NCBI RefSeq assembly: GCF_026262505.1
Contig: NC_067206.1
Span: forward strand, 16,822,641 to 16,886,640
Length of the DNA stretch: 64,000 bases
Direction: 5' to 3'
DNA from: Trichomonas vaginalis G3
Lineage: Eukaryota; Parabasalia; Trichomonadida; Trichomonadidae
This document shows, in pieces, positions 10,186 to 17,613 of the stretch. Position 1 is the stretch's first letter; the number at the start of each line of letters is the position of its first letter. The position numbers and the translations under genes are program-made. The notes below the pieces were generated by a model, which did no database searches, was not told the DNA's origin, and saw only the letters and a list, made by a program, of their open reading frames with translations.

Positions 10186-11141
10186 TCGTCATTTTCAACT
10201 TCTTTAGCATATTCGTCAGGAGTTGTCTTATATTTGTTAGGAACTGTCTTTGAAAGTATACCACCTTGAACCTTAACAAGTTTGAAACGAGGTCTGACAA
10301 TAGTAGTTTTATCTTCTGCTTGCAGTCTGTACATTTTGCCATGTTTGCCTAAAACTTCATAATATTCTCTTGTATACTTTCTTCTATTTTTACGAACACG
10401 AATGCGAGTACCTGTCGAGTTCCCATTGTTGTCATAGTCAATAGTATTTTCATATGGGTCGCGTTTAGGTATTTCTATTTTTACTTTGTCACCTTTCTGA
10501 AGTTTGAAGCCTGGCATTCTTTCTTGTTTGTCTCTTTTGACTAAATTATTAAATATATAGTCTTTCTCTAAGTCAGGGTTGTTTTTCATTTCTTCAGGGG
10601 AGTGGTTTCCCAAACCTTTTTGTTTACGGCTATTGTAAATATTTAAAACTTGTCTCATCTTTGCCATGGAGAAATGTCTATACTTGTCGTCATATGACAT
10701 TTCATCTACCTCGCCGCCTTGTGGTTGGTTTAAGTCTCTTAAGATTTTTATACAACTGTCAATGACACCAAGAGTAGAATGGTTTTGGTCGACAATGAAA
10801 TATTGGTTTACATTTTTTGAACGCAGATAGTTTTTAATATCGTCTGATTTGAAAGAACTTTCACAGTCAGATGTCAGTTTTGTTGGATGGTATTTGTCAA
10901 CGAATATTGTCAAAGCTGCTAAGATATCTAAAATATTTTTGGACTGTAATGGTATGGCTTCACAGTATCTTGTGTTTTGACCGACAAATATTAGCCAGTA
11001 TGGTGGTCCATCTTCTCTATACCTCGGAATGTTTTCCAAGATATCCATAAACCAAGCATTTGGTGTTGAACTAAAGATTTTTATCATGAGTGCTTTCTTT
11101 GTCGCTTTAGAAACATAGGGGTCCTTGTTTGGATTCGTCAT
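10182..11141 (-). CDS. RVE-family (retroviral-like) integrase
   Basis: This 319-aa protein is the integrase that inserts the element. The catalytic core holds the first Asp in AWFMDILENI, the second in KLTSDCESSF about 65 residues later, and the expected Glu region within IKILRDLNQPQGGEVDEM, although the exact Glu is not certain by eye. A basic C-terminal domain (KLQKGDKVKIEIPKRDPYE...GTRIRVRKNRRKYTREYYEVLGK) resembles the SH3/chromo-like DNA-binding tails of Polinton integrases. No N-terminal zinc-binding HHCC motif is visible, so the protein is shorter than usual. It diverges from the 133-aa gene with a 17-bp gap. Confidence 0.85.
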   Translation of the reverse strand: MTNPNKDPYVSKATKKALMIKIFSSTPNAWFMDILENIPRYREDGPPYWLIFVGQNTRYCEAIPLQSKNILDILAALTIFVDKYHPTKLTSDCESSFKSDDIKNYLRSKNVNQYFIVDQNHSTLGVIDSCIKILRDLNQPQGGEVDEMSYDDKYRHFSMAKMRQVLNIYNSRKQKGLGNHSPEEMKNNPDLEKDYIFNNLVKRDKQERMPGFKLQKGDKVKIEIPKRDPYENTIDYDNNGNSTGTRIRVRKNRRKYTREYYEVLGKHGKMYRLQAEDKTTIVRPRFKLVKVQGGILSKTVPNKYKTTPDEYAKEVENDD

Positions 11142-11158
11142 TTTTTAACCCATAAGAA
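11142..11158. promoter_or_regulatory. 17-bp divergent promoter, integrase and fusion-peptide-like gene
   Basis: The whole gap is TTTTTTAACCCATAAGAA; its T-run followed by a short spacer and an A-rich run into ATG matches the structural-class promoter for the plus-strand gene. Integrase must start within or opposite the same few bases. Confidence 0.45.
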
Positions 11159-11560
11159 ATGGGTTTATTTGGCGCATTAGCAGGAGTTGCATCCAGATTT
11201 TTGCCCGCAGTGGGAACAATAGCCAGAGGTGTATTTGGAGTTGGAAGGAAGATTTTGAGTACATTAGGTATACTTAAAGAGAAAGCACAACCTATTATAC
11301 AAACTGTACAGAAAGGTTGGGATGTAGCACGAGATGCAGCAAATCTTATTCCAAATCCTGAAACAAGAGGAAAAGTTCAAGGCTGGATGGACAATGTAAG
11401 AACACAAGCAGGAAACTACTATAACAAAGCAAATGACTACTATAACCAAGCAGGACACTATATGGACCAAGGTGAAAGATTCTTTAACAGAGGATATAAC
11501 CATGCACAACAGTGGGTAAACAATAACCAACCGCAACCACCTCAAACGTGGGGAATGTAA
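11159..11560 (+). CDS. 133-aa minor virion protein with fusion-peptide-like N-terminus
   Basis: The N-terminus MGLFGALAGVASRFLPAVG resembles, in composition and order, the Gly-rich hydrophobic fusion peptides of class I viral fusion proteins (GLFGAIAGF type); Gly2 could also be acylated. After it come an amphipathic segment (TIARGVFGVGRKILSTLGIL), a helical middle (VQKGWDVARDAANLIPNPETRGKVQGW), and a Tyr/Asn/Gln-rich tail with NKANDYYNQAGHYMDQGERF. The architecture suggests a membrane-active minor capsid protein. Comparison by eye only. Located between integrase and two further small genes that share its promoter type. Confidence 0.65.
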   Translation: MGLFGALAGVASRFLPAVGTIARGVFGVGRKILSTLGILKEKAQPIIQTVQKGWDVARDAANLIPNPETRGKVQGWMDNVRTQAGNYYNKANDYYNQAGHYMDQGERFFNRGYNHAQQWVNNNQPQPPQTWGM

Positions 11561-11579
11561 ATTTTTTTACTGAGATGAA

Positions 11580-11735
11580 ATGAACAATACAGCATTGAGA
11601 CAAATGGGCTCAAGATGGATTTGTCGGCTTCCAGCAGTTACACAACCACGTGTTTGTCAAGTTCTTCCTATACCTCAGGAAGTTTTAGACCGACTTAAAA
11701 AACCTAAACAACCAGTTGAAAACAAACCAAACTAA
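11580..11735 (+). CDS. 51-aa element protein, unknown
   Basis: A short ORF starting MNNTALRQMGSRWICRLPAV and ending KQPVENKPN. It is preceded by ATTTTTTTACTGAGATGAA, almost identical to the leader of the next gene (11737-11754), which supports it as a real transcript. It is basic with two Cys and a Pro-rich C-terminus. No family recognised. Confidence 0.55.
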   Translation: MNNTALRQMGSRWICRLPAVTQPRVCQVLPIPQEVLDRLKKPKQPVENKPN

Positions 11736-11754
11736 AATTTTTTACTGAGATGAA

Positions 11755-12339
11755 ATGACCGAAGAAGTTGAAACGGTAGATTTGACACCACAAACAAAAA
11801 GTTCAGAACCATTGTCAAAACCTGTCAAAGAACTTACAGATGAAGAGAAAAATTCAATAATAGAAAGTGCCAGGTCTGGAAATACAAACCCTAACTATAA
11901 AGTCACTTTTCATAGAAATGGAACGGCTAGTATCTCAAAAAAGAAACAAACTCTCACAAATAAAATATTGAAGTCTGAAGGAGTTTATGAGACAACAGAT
12001 GGAAAAGTATATTTTACCGACCAACAGTTCATTATAGAACATCTCATTGACTTAGAGTCGAAATATTCTAAACTTTACAACAAACACAAAAAGTTGAAAG
12101 GAAAACAAAAACAAATGGCATATGATATTTATGAAGATACTAACGACACAACTGTTCCAGCAAGTGAGGTAAAGTCAGAGGAACCGAAAAGTGACGAAAA
12201 ACCAATAGAAGAAGGTGAGCCAAAAACTGAAGATAAACCAAAACCAAAGTTTAGTCTCCAGACTAAACCAAGTCAACCTTCATTAGCTGGTATGGGTTGG
12301 CGTCAAAGACTTATGGCAGCTGGTGGTTACGTAAAGTAA
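11755..12339 (+). CDS. 194-aa element protein, unknown
   Basis: The leader TTTTTTACTGAGATGAA repeats that of the 51-aa gene. The protein has an acidic, Ser/Thr/Pro-rich N-terminus, a central part (NPNYKVTFHRNGTASISKKKQTLTNKILKSEGVYETTDGKVYFTD), a probable coiled-coil (FIIEHLIDLESKYSKLYNKHKKLKGKQKQ), a long Glu/Lys/Pro linker, and a conserved-looking C-terminus SLAGMGWRQRLMAAGGYVK. The last segment resembles short C-terminal anchors of virion scaffold proteins, but I recognise no family. Likely structural by promoter class and location. Confidence 0.65.
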   Translation: MTEEVETVDLTPQTKSSEPLSKPVKELTDEEKNSIIESARSGNTNPNYKVTFHRNGTASISKKKQTLTNKILKSEGVYETTDGKVYFTDQQFIIEHLIDLESKYSKLYNKHKKLKGKQKQMAYDIYEDTNDTTVPASEVKSEEPKSDEKPIEEGEPKTEDKPKPKFSLQTKPSQPSLAGMGWRQRLMAAGGYVK

Positions 12340-12387
12340 AAGAAAAAAACATTTTTTCAAAAAATATATTTTTTTATTTTTATAAAA

Positions 12388-12972
12388 ATGTACGCTGAGT
12401 CTGTCGGAAAGGACCGTTGGGAAACTTGTTTGTTAGATGAGAAATATGAAATTCACTGTTCTGAGCCTTTTGAAATAAGGAAGAAAGAGACAAAAAGAGT
12501 TTTAAGCGAATGGGAGCAAAATGACGGATATGCTAGGATGAGGATTGGTGGAAAACACTATTTTAAACATGTTGTCATTGCAACTCATTTTATACCGAAT
12601 CCTAACAATCTACCTTTTGTAGACCACATAAACCATATAAGAAACGACAATAGACTTGAAAACTTACGCTGGGTCACTTGTTCTGAAAACAGTAAGAACA
12701 TAGGCAAATTTAGAGATATTGTATTCGAATTTGTCGACGAACTAGAAGATGAAGCAATTGAAATTACAGACTATGGTAAGCATACGTTTGAGTTTTACTA
12801 CTATAGCGAAGAACAGGACTCTTTCTACCTTTATACCGGCGTAAACTATAGGAAATTACAAGTATGTTTTACTAAGGAAGGCTGTGCTTATGTAAACGCT
12901 AGAGATACAGATGGAAAATACATTAGACTATATCTTAACAAATTCAAGAAGCTATATGGCATACTTTTTTAA
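12388..12972 (+). CDS. HNH homing-type endonuclease
   Basis: A 194-aa protein. Residues about 55-105 contain the HNH_3 signature: HVVIATHFIPNPNNLPFVDH, then INHIRNDNRLENLRWVTCSEN and a following SKN. The N-terminal part (WETCLLDEKYEIHCSEPFEI) fits a NUMOD4-like DNA-contact region. The C-terminal 80 residues are unassigned. Such nucleases are common passengers in viruses and can drive their own spread. Its leader (AATATATTTTTTTATTTTTATAAAA) is of the second promoter class shared with the KilA-N genes, different from the preceding structural genes. Confidence 0.82.
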   Translation: MYAESVGKDRWETCLLDEKYEIHCSEPFEIRKKETKRVLSEWEQNDGYARMRIGGKHYFKHVVIATHFIPNPNNLPFVDHINHIRNDNRLENLRWVTCSENSKNIGKFRDIVFEFVDELEDEAIEITDYGKHTFEFYYYSEEQDSFYLYTGVNYRKLQVCFTKEGCAYVNARDTDGKYIRLYLNKFKKLYGILF

Positions 12973-13011
12973 AACATTTTTTTTAAAACAGTATATTTTT
13001 ACATATATTAA

Positions 13012-13872
13012 ATGTTTCAGGTTGAAAAACAAAGAACAAAAGTAGCAGATACAAAACCGTTAGACTATATCTTTACAAATGCCGGTAGGACAATATCAGA
13101 TGAAGAAATTTCATCCGGTGCTTACAGGTTTGACTTTCCAATTCGTTGGCTTCAAAGTCCTTCAGATGCAAAGGCAATAGGATTTAGAAGAGTTTTGTTT
13201 TCAAAAAGAACTAACGCGTTTATGTTTGCGGTATATTTTCATGGGCGGTATAGAGGTCATGATGGTCTACTAGACAAATTTGACGAAATGAGAATCTTTA
13301 CAGTTCGTTCAGACGAAAGTCTTGAGAAGACTCTAAATGACTTTCAAACTCAAATAAACAAATACTACTGGGAATTTCAAGAAAAATACGATTCTTTACT
13401 AAATGGAACATACTATCTGAAACTAGAATATGACAAGATGAACTCCACAGTTTCATTTCAAAGGATTGAAAATAACCCTCCAAGAGATACACAGTTTTTA
13501 TTTTGGCAAGTAGACAAACGTTCTTGGGCACAATTTCTTCGGTTACTAAACCAGAACGAACCATTACCACCTGACGGTCCGTTCTGGTTTATACGCCCAC
13601 CAGCAGATTTGACAGTTTATAGAAACGTGTTTGACCCTCAAAATGTCATGTGTCATGCAAGTTTCAGTTCAAGCAACAATAGTTTTCTATGTATTGGTAA
13701 GGACTTTTATGACTTTGCTTCTAAATTCTACGAACCACCTAGTAACAGTTTCTCTGACTTTCAAGTTTGGTTCACAACAAATGGTGTGCAACATATTGTT
13801 CCATTGTACTACGACTTTTATCTCGAATTGTCTTTCATATATAACTACGGAGAAGTGCTGAAAAAGTATTGA
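13012..13872 (+). CDS. 286-aa FPIRWL/AIGFRR family protein (intact paralog)
   Basis: This is the fully open member of an element-specific family whose other members are at 2455-3302 and 8082-8924. Shared segments are KVADTKPLDYIFTNAGRTI, YRFDFPIRWLQSPSDAKAIG, FDPQNVMCHASFSSSNNSFLC, FSDFQVWFTTNG and LELSFIYNYGE. It is divergent enough from the others to be an old duplication within the element, not a copy error. The leader TATTTTTACATATATTAA is of the structural class. Beta-rich predicted character and neighbours suggest a capsid-associated or spike-base protein. Not recognised outside the element. Confidence 0.72.
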   Translation: MFQVEKQRTKVADTKPLDYIFTNAGRTISDEEISSGAYRFDFPIRWLQSPSDAKAIGFRRVLFSKRTNAFMFAVYFHGRYRGHDGLLDKFDEMRIFTVRSDESLEKTLNDFQTQINKYYWEFQEKYDSLLNGTYYLKLEYDKMNSTVSFQRIENNPPRDTQFLFWQVDKRSWAQFLRLLNQNEPLPPDGPFWFIRPPADLTVYRNVFDPQNVMCHASFSSSNNSFLCIGKDFYDFASKFYEPPSNSFSDFQVWFTTNGVQHIVPLYYDFYLELSFIYNYGEVLKKY

Positions 13873-13889
13873 ATGTGGCTCGATGTTGT

Positions 13890-14405
13890 CCATTGCACTG
13901 CTTCAGAACAATATTTGCACTGCTTCAGAACAATATTTGCACTGCTTCAGAACAATATTTGCACTGCTTCAGAACAATATTTGCACTGCTTCAGAACAAT
14001 ATTTGTACTTTTTCAGAACAATATTTGCACTGCTTCAGAACAATATTTGTACTTTTTCAGAACAATACTTGTACTGTTTCAGAGCAATATTTGTACTTTT
14101 TCAGAACAATACTTGTACTGTTTCAGAGCAATACTTGTACTTTTTCAGAACAAGACTTGTACTTTTTCAGAACAAGACTTGTACTTTTTCAGAACAAATT
14201 TCCCGTAAAAGCTCTCAATTTGTGAGAAAAATTTTCTGTTTCAGAACAAGACTTGTACTTTTTCAGAACAAGACTTGTACTTTTTCAGAACAATATTTGC
14301 ACTGTTTCAGAACAATATTTGCACTGTTTCAAGACAATATTTGTACTGTTTCAAGACAATATTTGTACTGTTTCAAGACAATATTTGCACTGTTTCAAGA
14401 CAATG
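13890..14405 (+). repeat. 22-bp tandem array (CACTGCTTCAGAACAATATTTG and variants)
   Basis: About twenty copies of a 22-bp unit, drifting from CACTGCTTCAGAACAATA to TGTACTTTTTCAGAACAAG and TGTACTGTTTCAAGACAA. The array is broken once by a unique stretch at 14195-14245. All three plus-strand frames are open because 22 is not divisible by 3 and the unit has no stop; I read this as a composition effect. It ends in a duplicated TGTCCGACGGTTAAGCC just before the KilA-N gene. Two helical turns per unit suggests iteron-like protein binding. Confidence 0.88.
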
Positions 14406-14479
14406 TCCGACGGTTAAGCCACAAACGAATGTCCGACGGTTAAGCCAAAAATATTTTTTATTTTTATTGTAAGAACAGT

Positions 14480-15142
14480 ATGACAGTCGAAGCAAAAACG
14501 TTCACGAACAAATCTAATGGCGAAACATTCACAAAAGGCACTTACAACGGTATTGAAGTCTTACGTAGAGACAAGGATGGTTATATAAATGTAACAAATA
14601 TGTGTCAGCAGTTTAGGAAAGACTTTAGAAGGTTGTTGGAAAATAAGTCCTGGGAAGAGTATTTTAAGGCATTTTGTGAAGAATATACCAACCCGCGGAA
14701 AACGGCGGGTTGCTTTTTATACAAAGTTCATGCAGGAATTCCTGATGAAATCAAACAGGTTAGAGGAATGTATGTAGACCCAAGACTTGTAAACTATATA
14801 GCAATGTGGGCTTCTCCAAAATATTGTATAGCAGTTGGAAAAATTCTGGACTCCATAGACAAGAAAGTTCATGAGAAGTTAGATGAAGAAGAACTTGAAG
14901 ATACAGTAGAGAATGCAAAACCTTTGTTCGAAGAAGAAGTTAGAAAAATGCATGAAAAACAAATAGAACATGAACGTGAGATATGTTCTGGTTATAGAGA
15001 CTCGCCATACGAACTAGACCAATGGGAACAAGAAGATTTAAAGAGAGAATTTAGAGAATATGAACTCGCTAAGATAGCATTAGAAGCTGCAGAAGAGAGG
15101 TTAAAAGCTTGGGGTTGTTTTGTACAAAAATATTGTGAGTAA
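14480..15142 (+). CDS. KilA-N domain protein
   Basis: A 220-aa protein. The KilA-N domain occupies residues about 8-135: GIEVLRRDKDGYINVTNMCQ (classic R.DGYINxT.M), then KSWEEYF and VRGMYVDPRLVNYIAMWASPKYCIAVGKILD. A coiled-coil C-terminal region follows (EELEDTVENAKPLFEEEVRKMHEKQIEHERE). KilA-N proteins bind DNA and occur in poxviruses, other large DNA viruses, phages and Polinton-like elements. A probable regulator of element or host DNA. The leader (TATTTTTTATTTTTATTGTAAGAACAG) is of the second promoter class and is nearly the same as that of the 15431 gene. Confidence 0.85.
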   Translation: MTVEAKTFTNKSNGETFTKGTYNGIEVLRRDKDGYINVTNMCQQFRKDFRRLLENKSWEEYFKAFCEEYTNPRKTAGCFLYKVHAGIPDEIKQVRGMYVDPRLVNYIAMWASPKYCIAVGKILDSIDKKVHEKLDEEELEDTVENAKPLFEEEVRKMHEKQIEHEREICSGYRDSPYELDQWEQEDLKREFREYELAKIALEAAEERLKAWGCFVQKYCE

Positions 15143-15161
15143 ATGAACCATTTTTTTTCGA

Positions 15162-15356
15162 CAAAAATATAATTTAGGGTAGAAGGGTATATCTACCCCG
15201 TTTTCTACCCTCTTTTCTACCCTCATGAATTTTCATGAATTTCATCGTAAATGTTTTGTCAAGACTTCTTCGTAATGAGTGTAAACGACCAAAAAATATA
15301 TTTTAGGGTAGAAGGGTATATCTACCCCGTTTTCTACCCTCTTTTCTACCATCGTA
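15162..15356 (-). repeat. Two palindromic modules left of the 15431 gene
   Basis: Two copies of the GGGTAGAAGGGTATATCTAC module (starting about 15174 and 15304), separated by CTTCTTCGTAATGAGTGTAA. The arrangement is an inverted copy of 16330-16670 and closely matches the right end of the element (28790-28900). Confidence 0.82.
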
Positions 15357-15430
15357 GAAAACACACAAAACTCTTGAATTTTGTTGCTGAATTCAATAAA
15401 AAAATATTTTTTTATTTTTATTGTAAGAAC

Positions 15431-16327
15431 ATGTTAGCAACAACAGCACCAAACTCGTTAGTCATGAACCCAACTTCAATGTTAGTAGAGATGAAAAGCT
15501 TCATTCCTTCTTCATATACTTTCGAAACAGAAATCCAGAAGATAAAGCAGGAACTTCTCCAAGGAGATTTAGACTGTAGTGCAAAAGATGAAACAAATGA
15601 ACAGTATCTTTATAAAATGCAGGATATTATAGACCATCTACCTAAACTTCCTGAAATCCAACAACAAAAGCTCACTATTCCAGAATTCGATGAAATTGAA
15701 GTCAGACTGACTGACTCAGTAGAAACCAAGAAGTTCATACGAAAGGTAAACTATGAGTTTCTTGGATTTCATTGCAACCACAAAGACTGCGATATGGTAT
15801 ATTTCATTGACATATATAAATCTGAAGAATTTAAGACCTACGACAACTTTGTTTCGTTAGTTGCTGAGTGTGTATGGCAGATAAGAGATAAAGATAAAAG
15901 AGGTAAAGTATGGAACGAACAGATAAAACCAGCAACTTTTGAGTTAAAGAAAACCATTGACGCCTTAGTCATACTAGCAGGTAAGATTTCAATGTACAAT
16001 GCTAAAATGAACCCACAATGTTCAAAATGTAAAGCAGCAATGAGGAAATATAACTACTCCGTCAAAGAGATAGAAAGAATGAGAAAAGACCATACTGACT
16101 TAAAGAAAGAAGTAGAGAAACCAGCAGAAGATAAAATGGACATGTTGACATTTCTGAACAAAAACTATCCAACTGCTAACGATTTCCTTCTTTCAGATGT
16201 CAAGAAGAAATATAAAGAAACCTTCGGCATAGTTAAAATTTTTGATATCCTTCGTGAAGAAATAGAAGCTACAAAACTGTTTAAAGTCATGAACCATCAC
16301 AACATATACCATGTAAAACGCTTATAA
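15431..16327 (+). CDS. 298-aa Cys-containing unknown protein
   Basis: The start is taken at the ATG at 15431 (MLATTAPNSL), since it follows TTTTTTATTTTTATTGTAAGAAC, the same leader as the KilA-N gene; an upstream ATG at 15251 lies within repeats. The protein has a helical N-terminal region, CNHKDCDMVYFIDIY, a possible split zinc site with CSKCKAAMRKYN about 90 residues later, and a helical, lysine-rich C-terminal third ending in a winged-helix-like NFLSDVKKKYKETFGIVKIF segment. This spacing of Cys/His suggests a zinc-binding nucleic-acid protein. No family recognised. It sits between inverted terminal-like modules. Confidence 0.68.
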   Translation: MLATTAPNSLVMNPTSMLVEMKSFIPSSYTFETEIQKIKQELLQGDLDCSAKDETNEQYLYKMQDIIDHLPKLPEIQQQKLTIPEFDEIEVRLTDSVETKKFIRKVNYEFLGFHCNHKDCDMVYFIDIYKSEEFKTYDNFVSLVAECVWQIRDKDKRGKVWNEQIKPATFELKKTIDALVILAGKISMYNAKMNPQCSKCKAAMRKYNYSVKEIERMRKDHTDLKKEVEKPAEDKMDMLTFLNKNYPTANDFLLSDVKKKYKETFGIVKIFDILREEIEATKLFKVMNHHNIYHVKRL

Positions 16328-16329
16328 AA

Positions 16330-16670
16330 TAACTGGGGTAGAAAAGAGGGTAGAAAACGGGGTAGATATACCCTTCTACCCTAAAATATATTTTTGTCTG
16401 ATTTACGCTCATTACGAAGAAGTCTTGACAAAACATATACGTTCATGTTTGACAAAACATATACGTTCATGTTTGACAAAACATATACGTTCATGTTTGA
16501 CAAAACATATACGTTCATGTTTGACAAAACATTTACGAAGAAGTCTTGACAAAACATATACGTTCATGTTTGACAAAACATGTACGATGAAATCATGAAA
16601 ATTCAAGAGGGTAGAAATGAGGGTAGAAAACGGGGTAGATATACCCTTCTACCCTAAAATATATTTTTGC
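16330..16670 (+). repeat. Two palindromic modules and a 24-bp array right of the 15431 gene
   Basis: Modules at about 16335-16385 and 16613-16662 have core GGGTAGATATACCC with extra GGGTAGAA arms on one side. Between them are about five copies of a 24-bp unit (TATACGTTCATGTTTGACAA). The block is the inverted counterpart of 15162-15356. Confidence 0.85.
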
Positions 16671-16699
16671 TGAAAAAAATGACACTTTTTCATTATATA

Positions 16700-16830
16700 A
16701 CTGTTATACAAGATAGAAAATCTTTCTCGCCTAAAACTCATGAAAATCGTAAAAAATTGCGACCCGCGGAAAACCGAGGAACGCCTAAAACACATGAAAA
16801 TCGTAAAAAAATGACCAAATTTCATGATAT
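16700..16830 (+). repeat. Remnant of an SPKxxENRxK-coding repeat
   Basis: Two units of CGCCTAAAAC(A/T)CATGAAAAT CGTAAAAAA type occur in a region with no convincing gene. Translated, they read SPKTHENRKK and TPKTHENRKK, close to the SPKLYENSEEQ units inside the 17614-18507 gene. A CCCGCGGAAAAC segment also resembles one inside the KilA-N gene near 14693. This looks like a decayed piece of a KilA-type gene, or a small invasive repeat. Confidence 0.5.
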
Positions 16831-16910
16831 AACTGTATCTTTTATACAAAATAAAATTAAAGTTAGTTTTTTTAAAATATTTTTTTTTATTTTGTATGTA
16901 AGAACAGGAA

Positions 16911-17525
16911 ATGTCAAACATTGAGTTTGAAACAGTTAGAAAGATAGACAATGACACCAAAATGGTTAGAATTGGTGATTTAAACGTAAGATACTCAAAG
17001 AAATACAAAAAATATTCCTTGTCAGACATTCTAACACTATCTGAAAAGAAAACATCCCACGACTGGGTTAGAAATGCTTCTACTCAGAAAATTTTGACAA
17101 AAAATCCTGAGCTTATGATATCGGTAAGATTCTATGGAACAAGAGCATATCTCATCGACAAAAGTCTTATACCAATAGTTTTGTTCTGGATTGACCCAGT
17201 TGTTGGATATAATTTCATAACATATGGTTCATTCGATACTGAACGTTGCAGTGAAGGCTTAGTTTACATCGTTCAGAAACCGAAGGACTTCAATACAAAG
17301 AGATATAAGATAGGAAGAACATATAATATAACTCAAAGATATGACAGTACAGTCAATAGAGTCAAGGTTGTGTTCGTTAACGATATGAGAGCTGCTGAAA
17401 CAGAACTACTTGAAAAGTTTGAGAAAATGTATGGTGCTCCCATAAAAGGTAAAGAAACGTTTGAAGTAGATGAGATAGATAAAGCTATAAAATTATTTGA
17501 CGAAGTTGCTGAAAAATACATGTAA
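16911..17525 (+). CDS. T5orf172/Mug113-type (GIY-YIG-like) protein with KilA-like N-terminus
   Basis: A 204-aa protein. Residues 1-115 resemble a short KilA-N/Bro-like DNA-binding region (HDWVRNASTQKIL...GTRAYLIDKSLIPIVLFWIDP). Residues 120-204 fit the T5orf172/Mug113 family of the GIY-YIG superfamily: GLVYIVQKPKDFNTKRYKIG, RTYNITQRY, RAAETELLEKFEKMYG, KGKETFEVD. Such pairs occur in large DNA viruses and phages. A DNA-binding, possibly nuclease, role is likely; the catalytic residues are not certain. Leader of the second promoter class (ATTTTTTTTTATTTTGTATG, then TAAGAACAGGAA). Confidence 0.75.
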   Translation: MSNIEFETVRKIDNDTKMVRIGDLNVRYSKKYKKYSLSDILTLSEKKTSHDWVRNASTQKILTKNPELMISVRFYGTRAYLIDKSLIPIVLFWIDPVVGYNFITYGSFDTERCSEGLVYIVQKPKDFNTKRYKIGRTYNITQRYDSTVNRVKVVFVNDMRAAETELLEKFEKMYGAPIKGKETFEVDEIDKAIKLFDEVAEKYM

Positions 17526-17613
17526 AGCGTTTATTTTTGGTCTTTTATACAAGATAGAAAATAACGCTAATTTTATTTTTTTTTATTTTTTTATCCGGAA
17601 TATAAAGACAGAT

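Noticed and set aside
13890-14405. CRISPR array
   Set aside because: Units are contiguous with no unique spacers, and the host is eukaryotic.
13869-14472. Long overlapping open frames in all three plus frames (LQNNICTASEQYLHCF-type)
   Set aside because: They come from a 22-bp repeat with no stop codon in any frame; unit length is not a multiple of 3, and no promoter-like leader precedes them.
16649-17029. 126-codon minus-strand ORF over the T5orf172 leader
   Set aside because: Lies antisense to the start of a better-supported gene and to A/T-rich repeat DNA.
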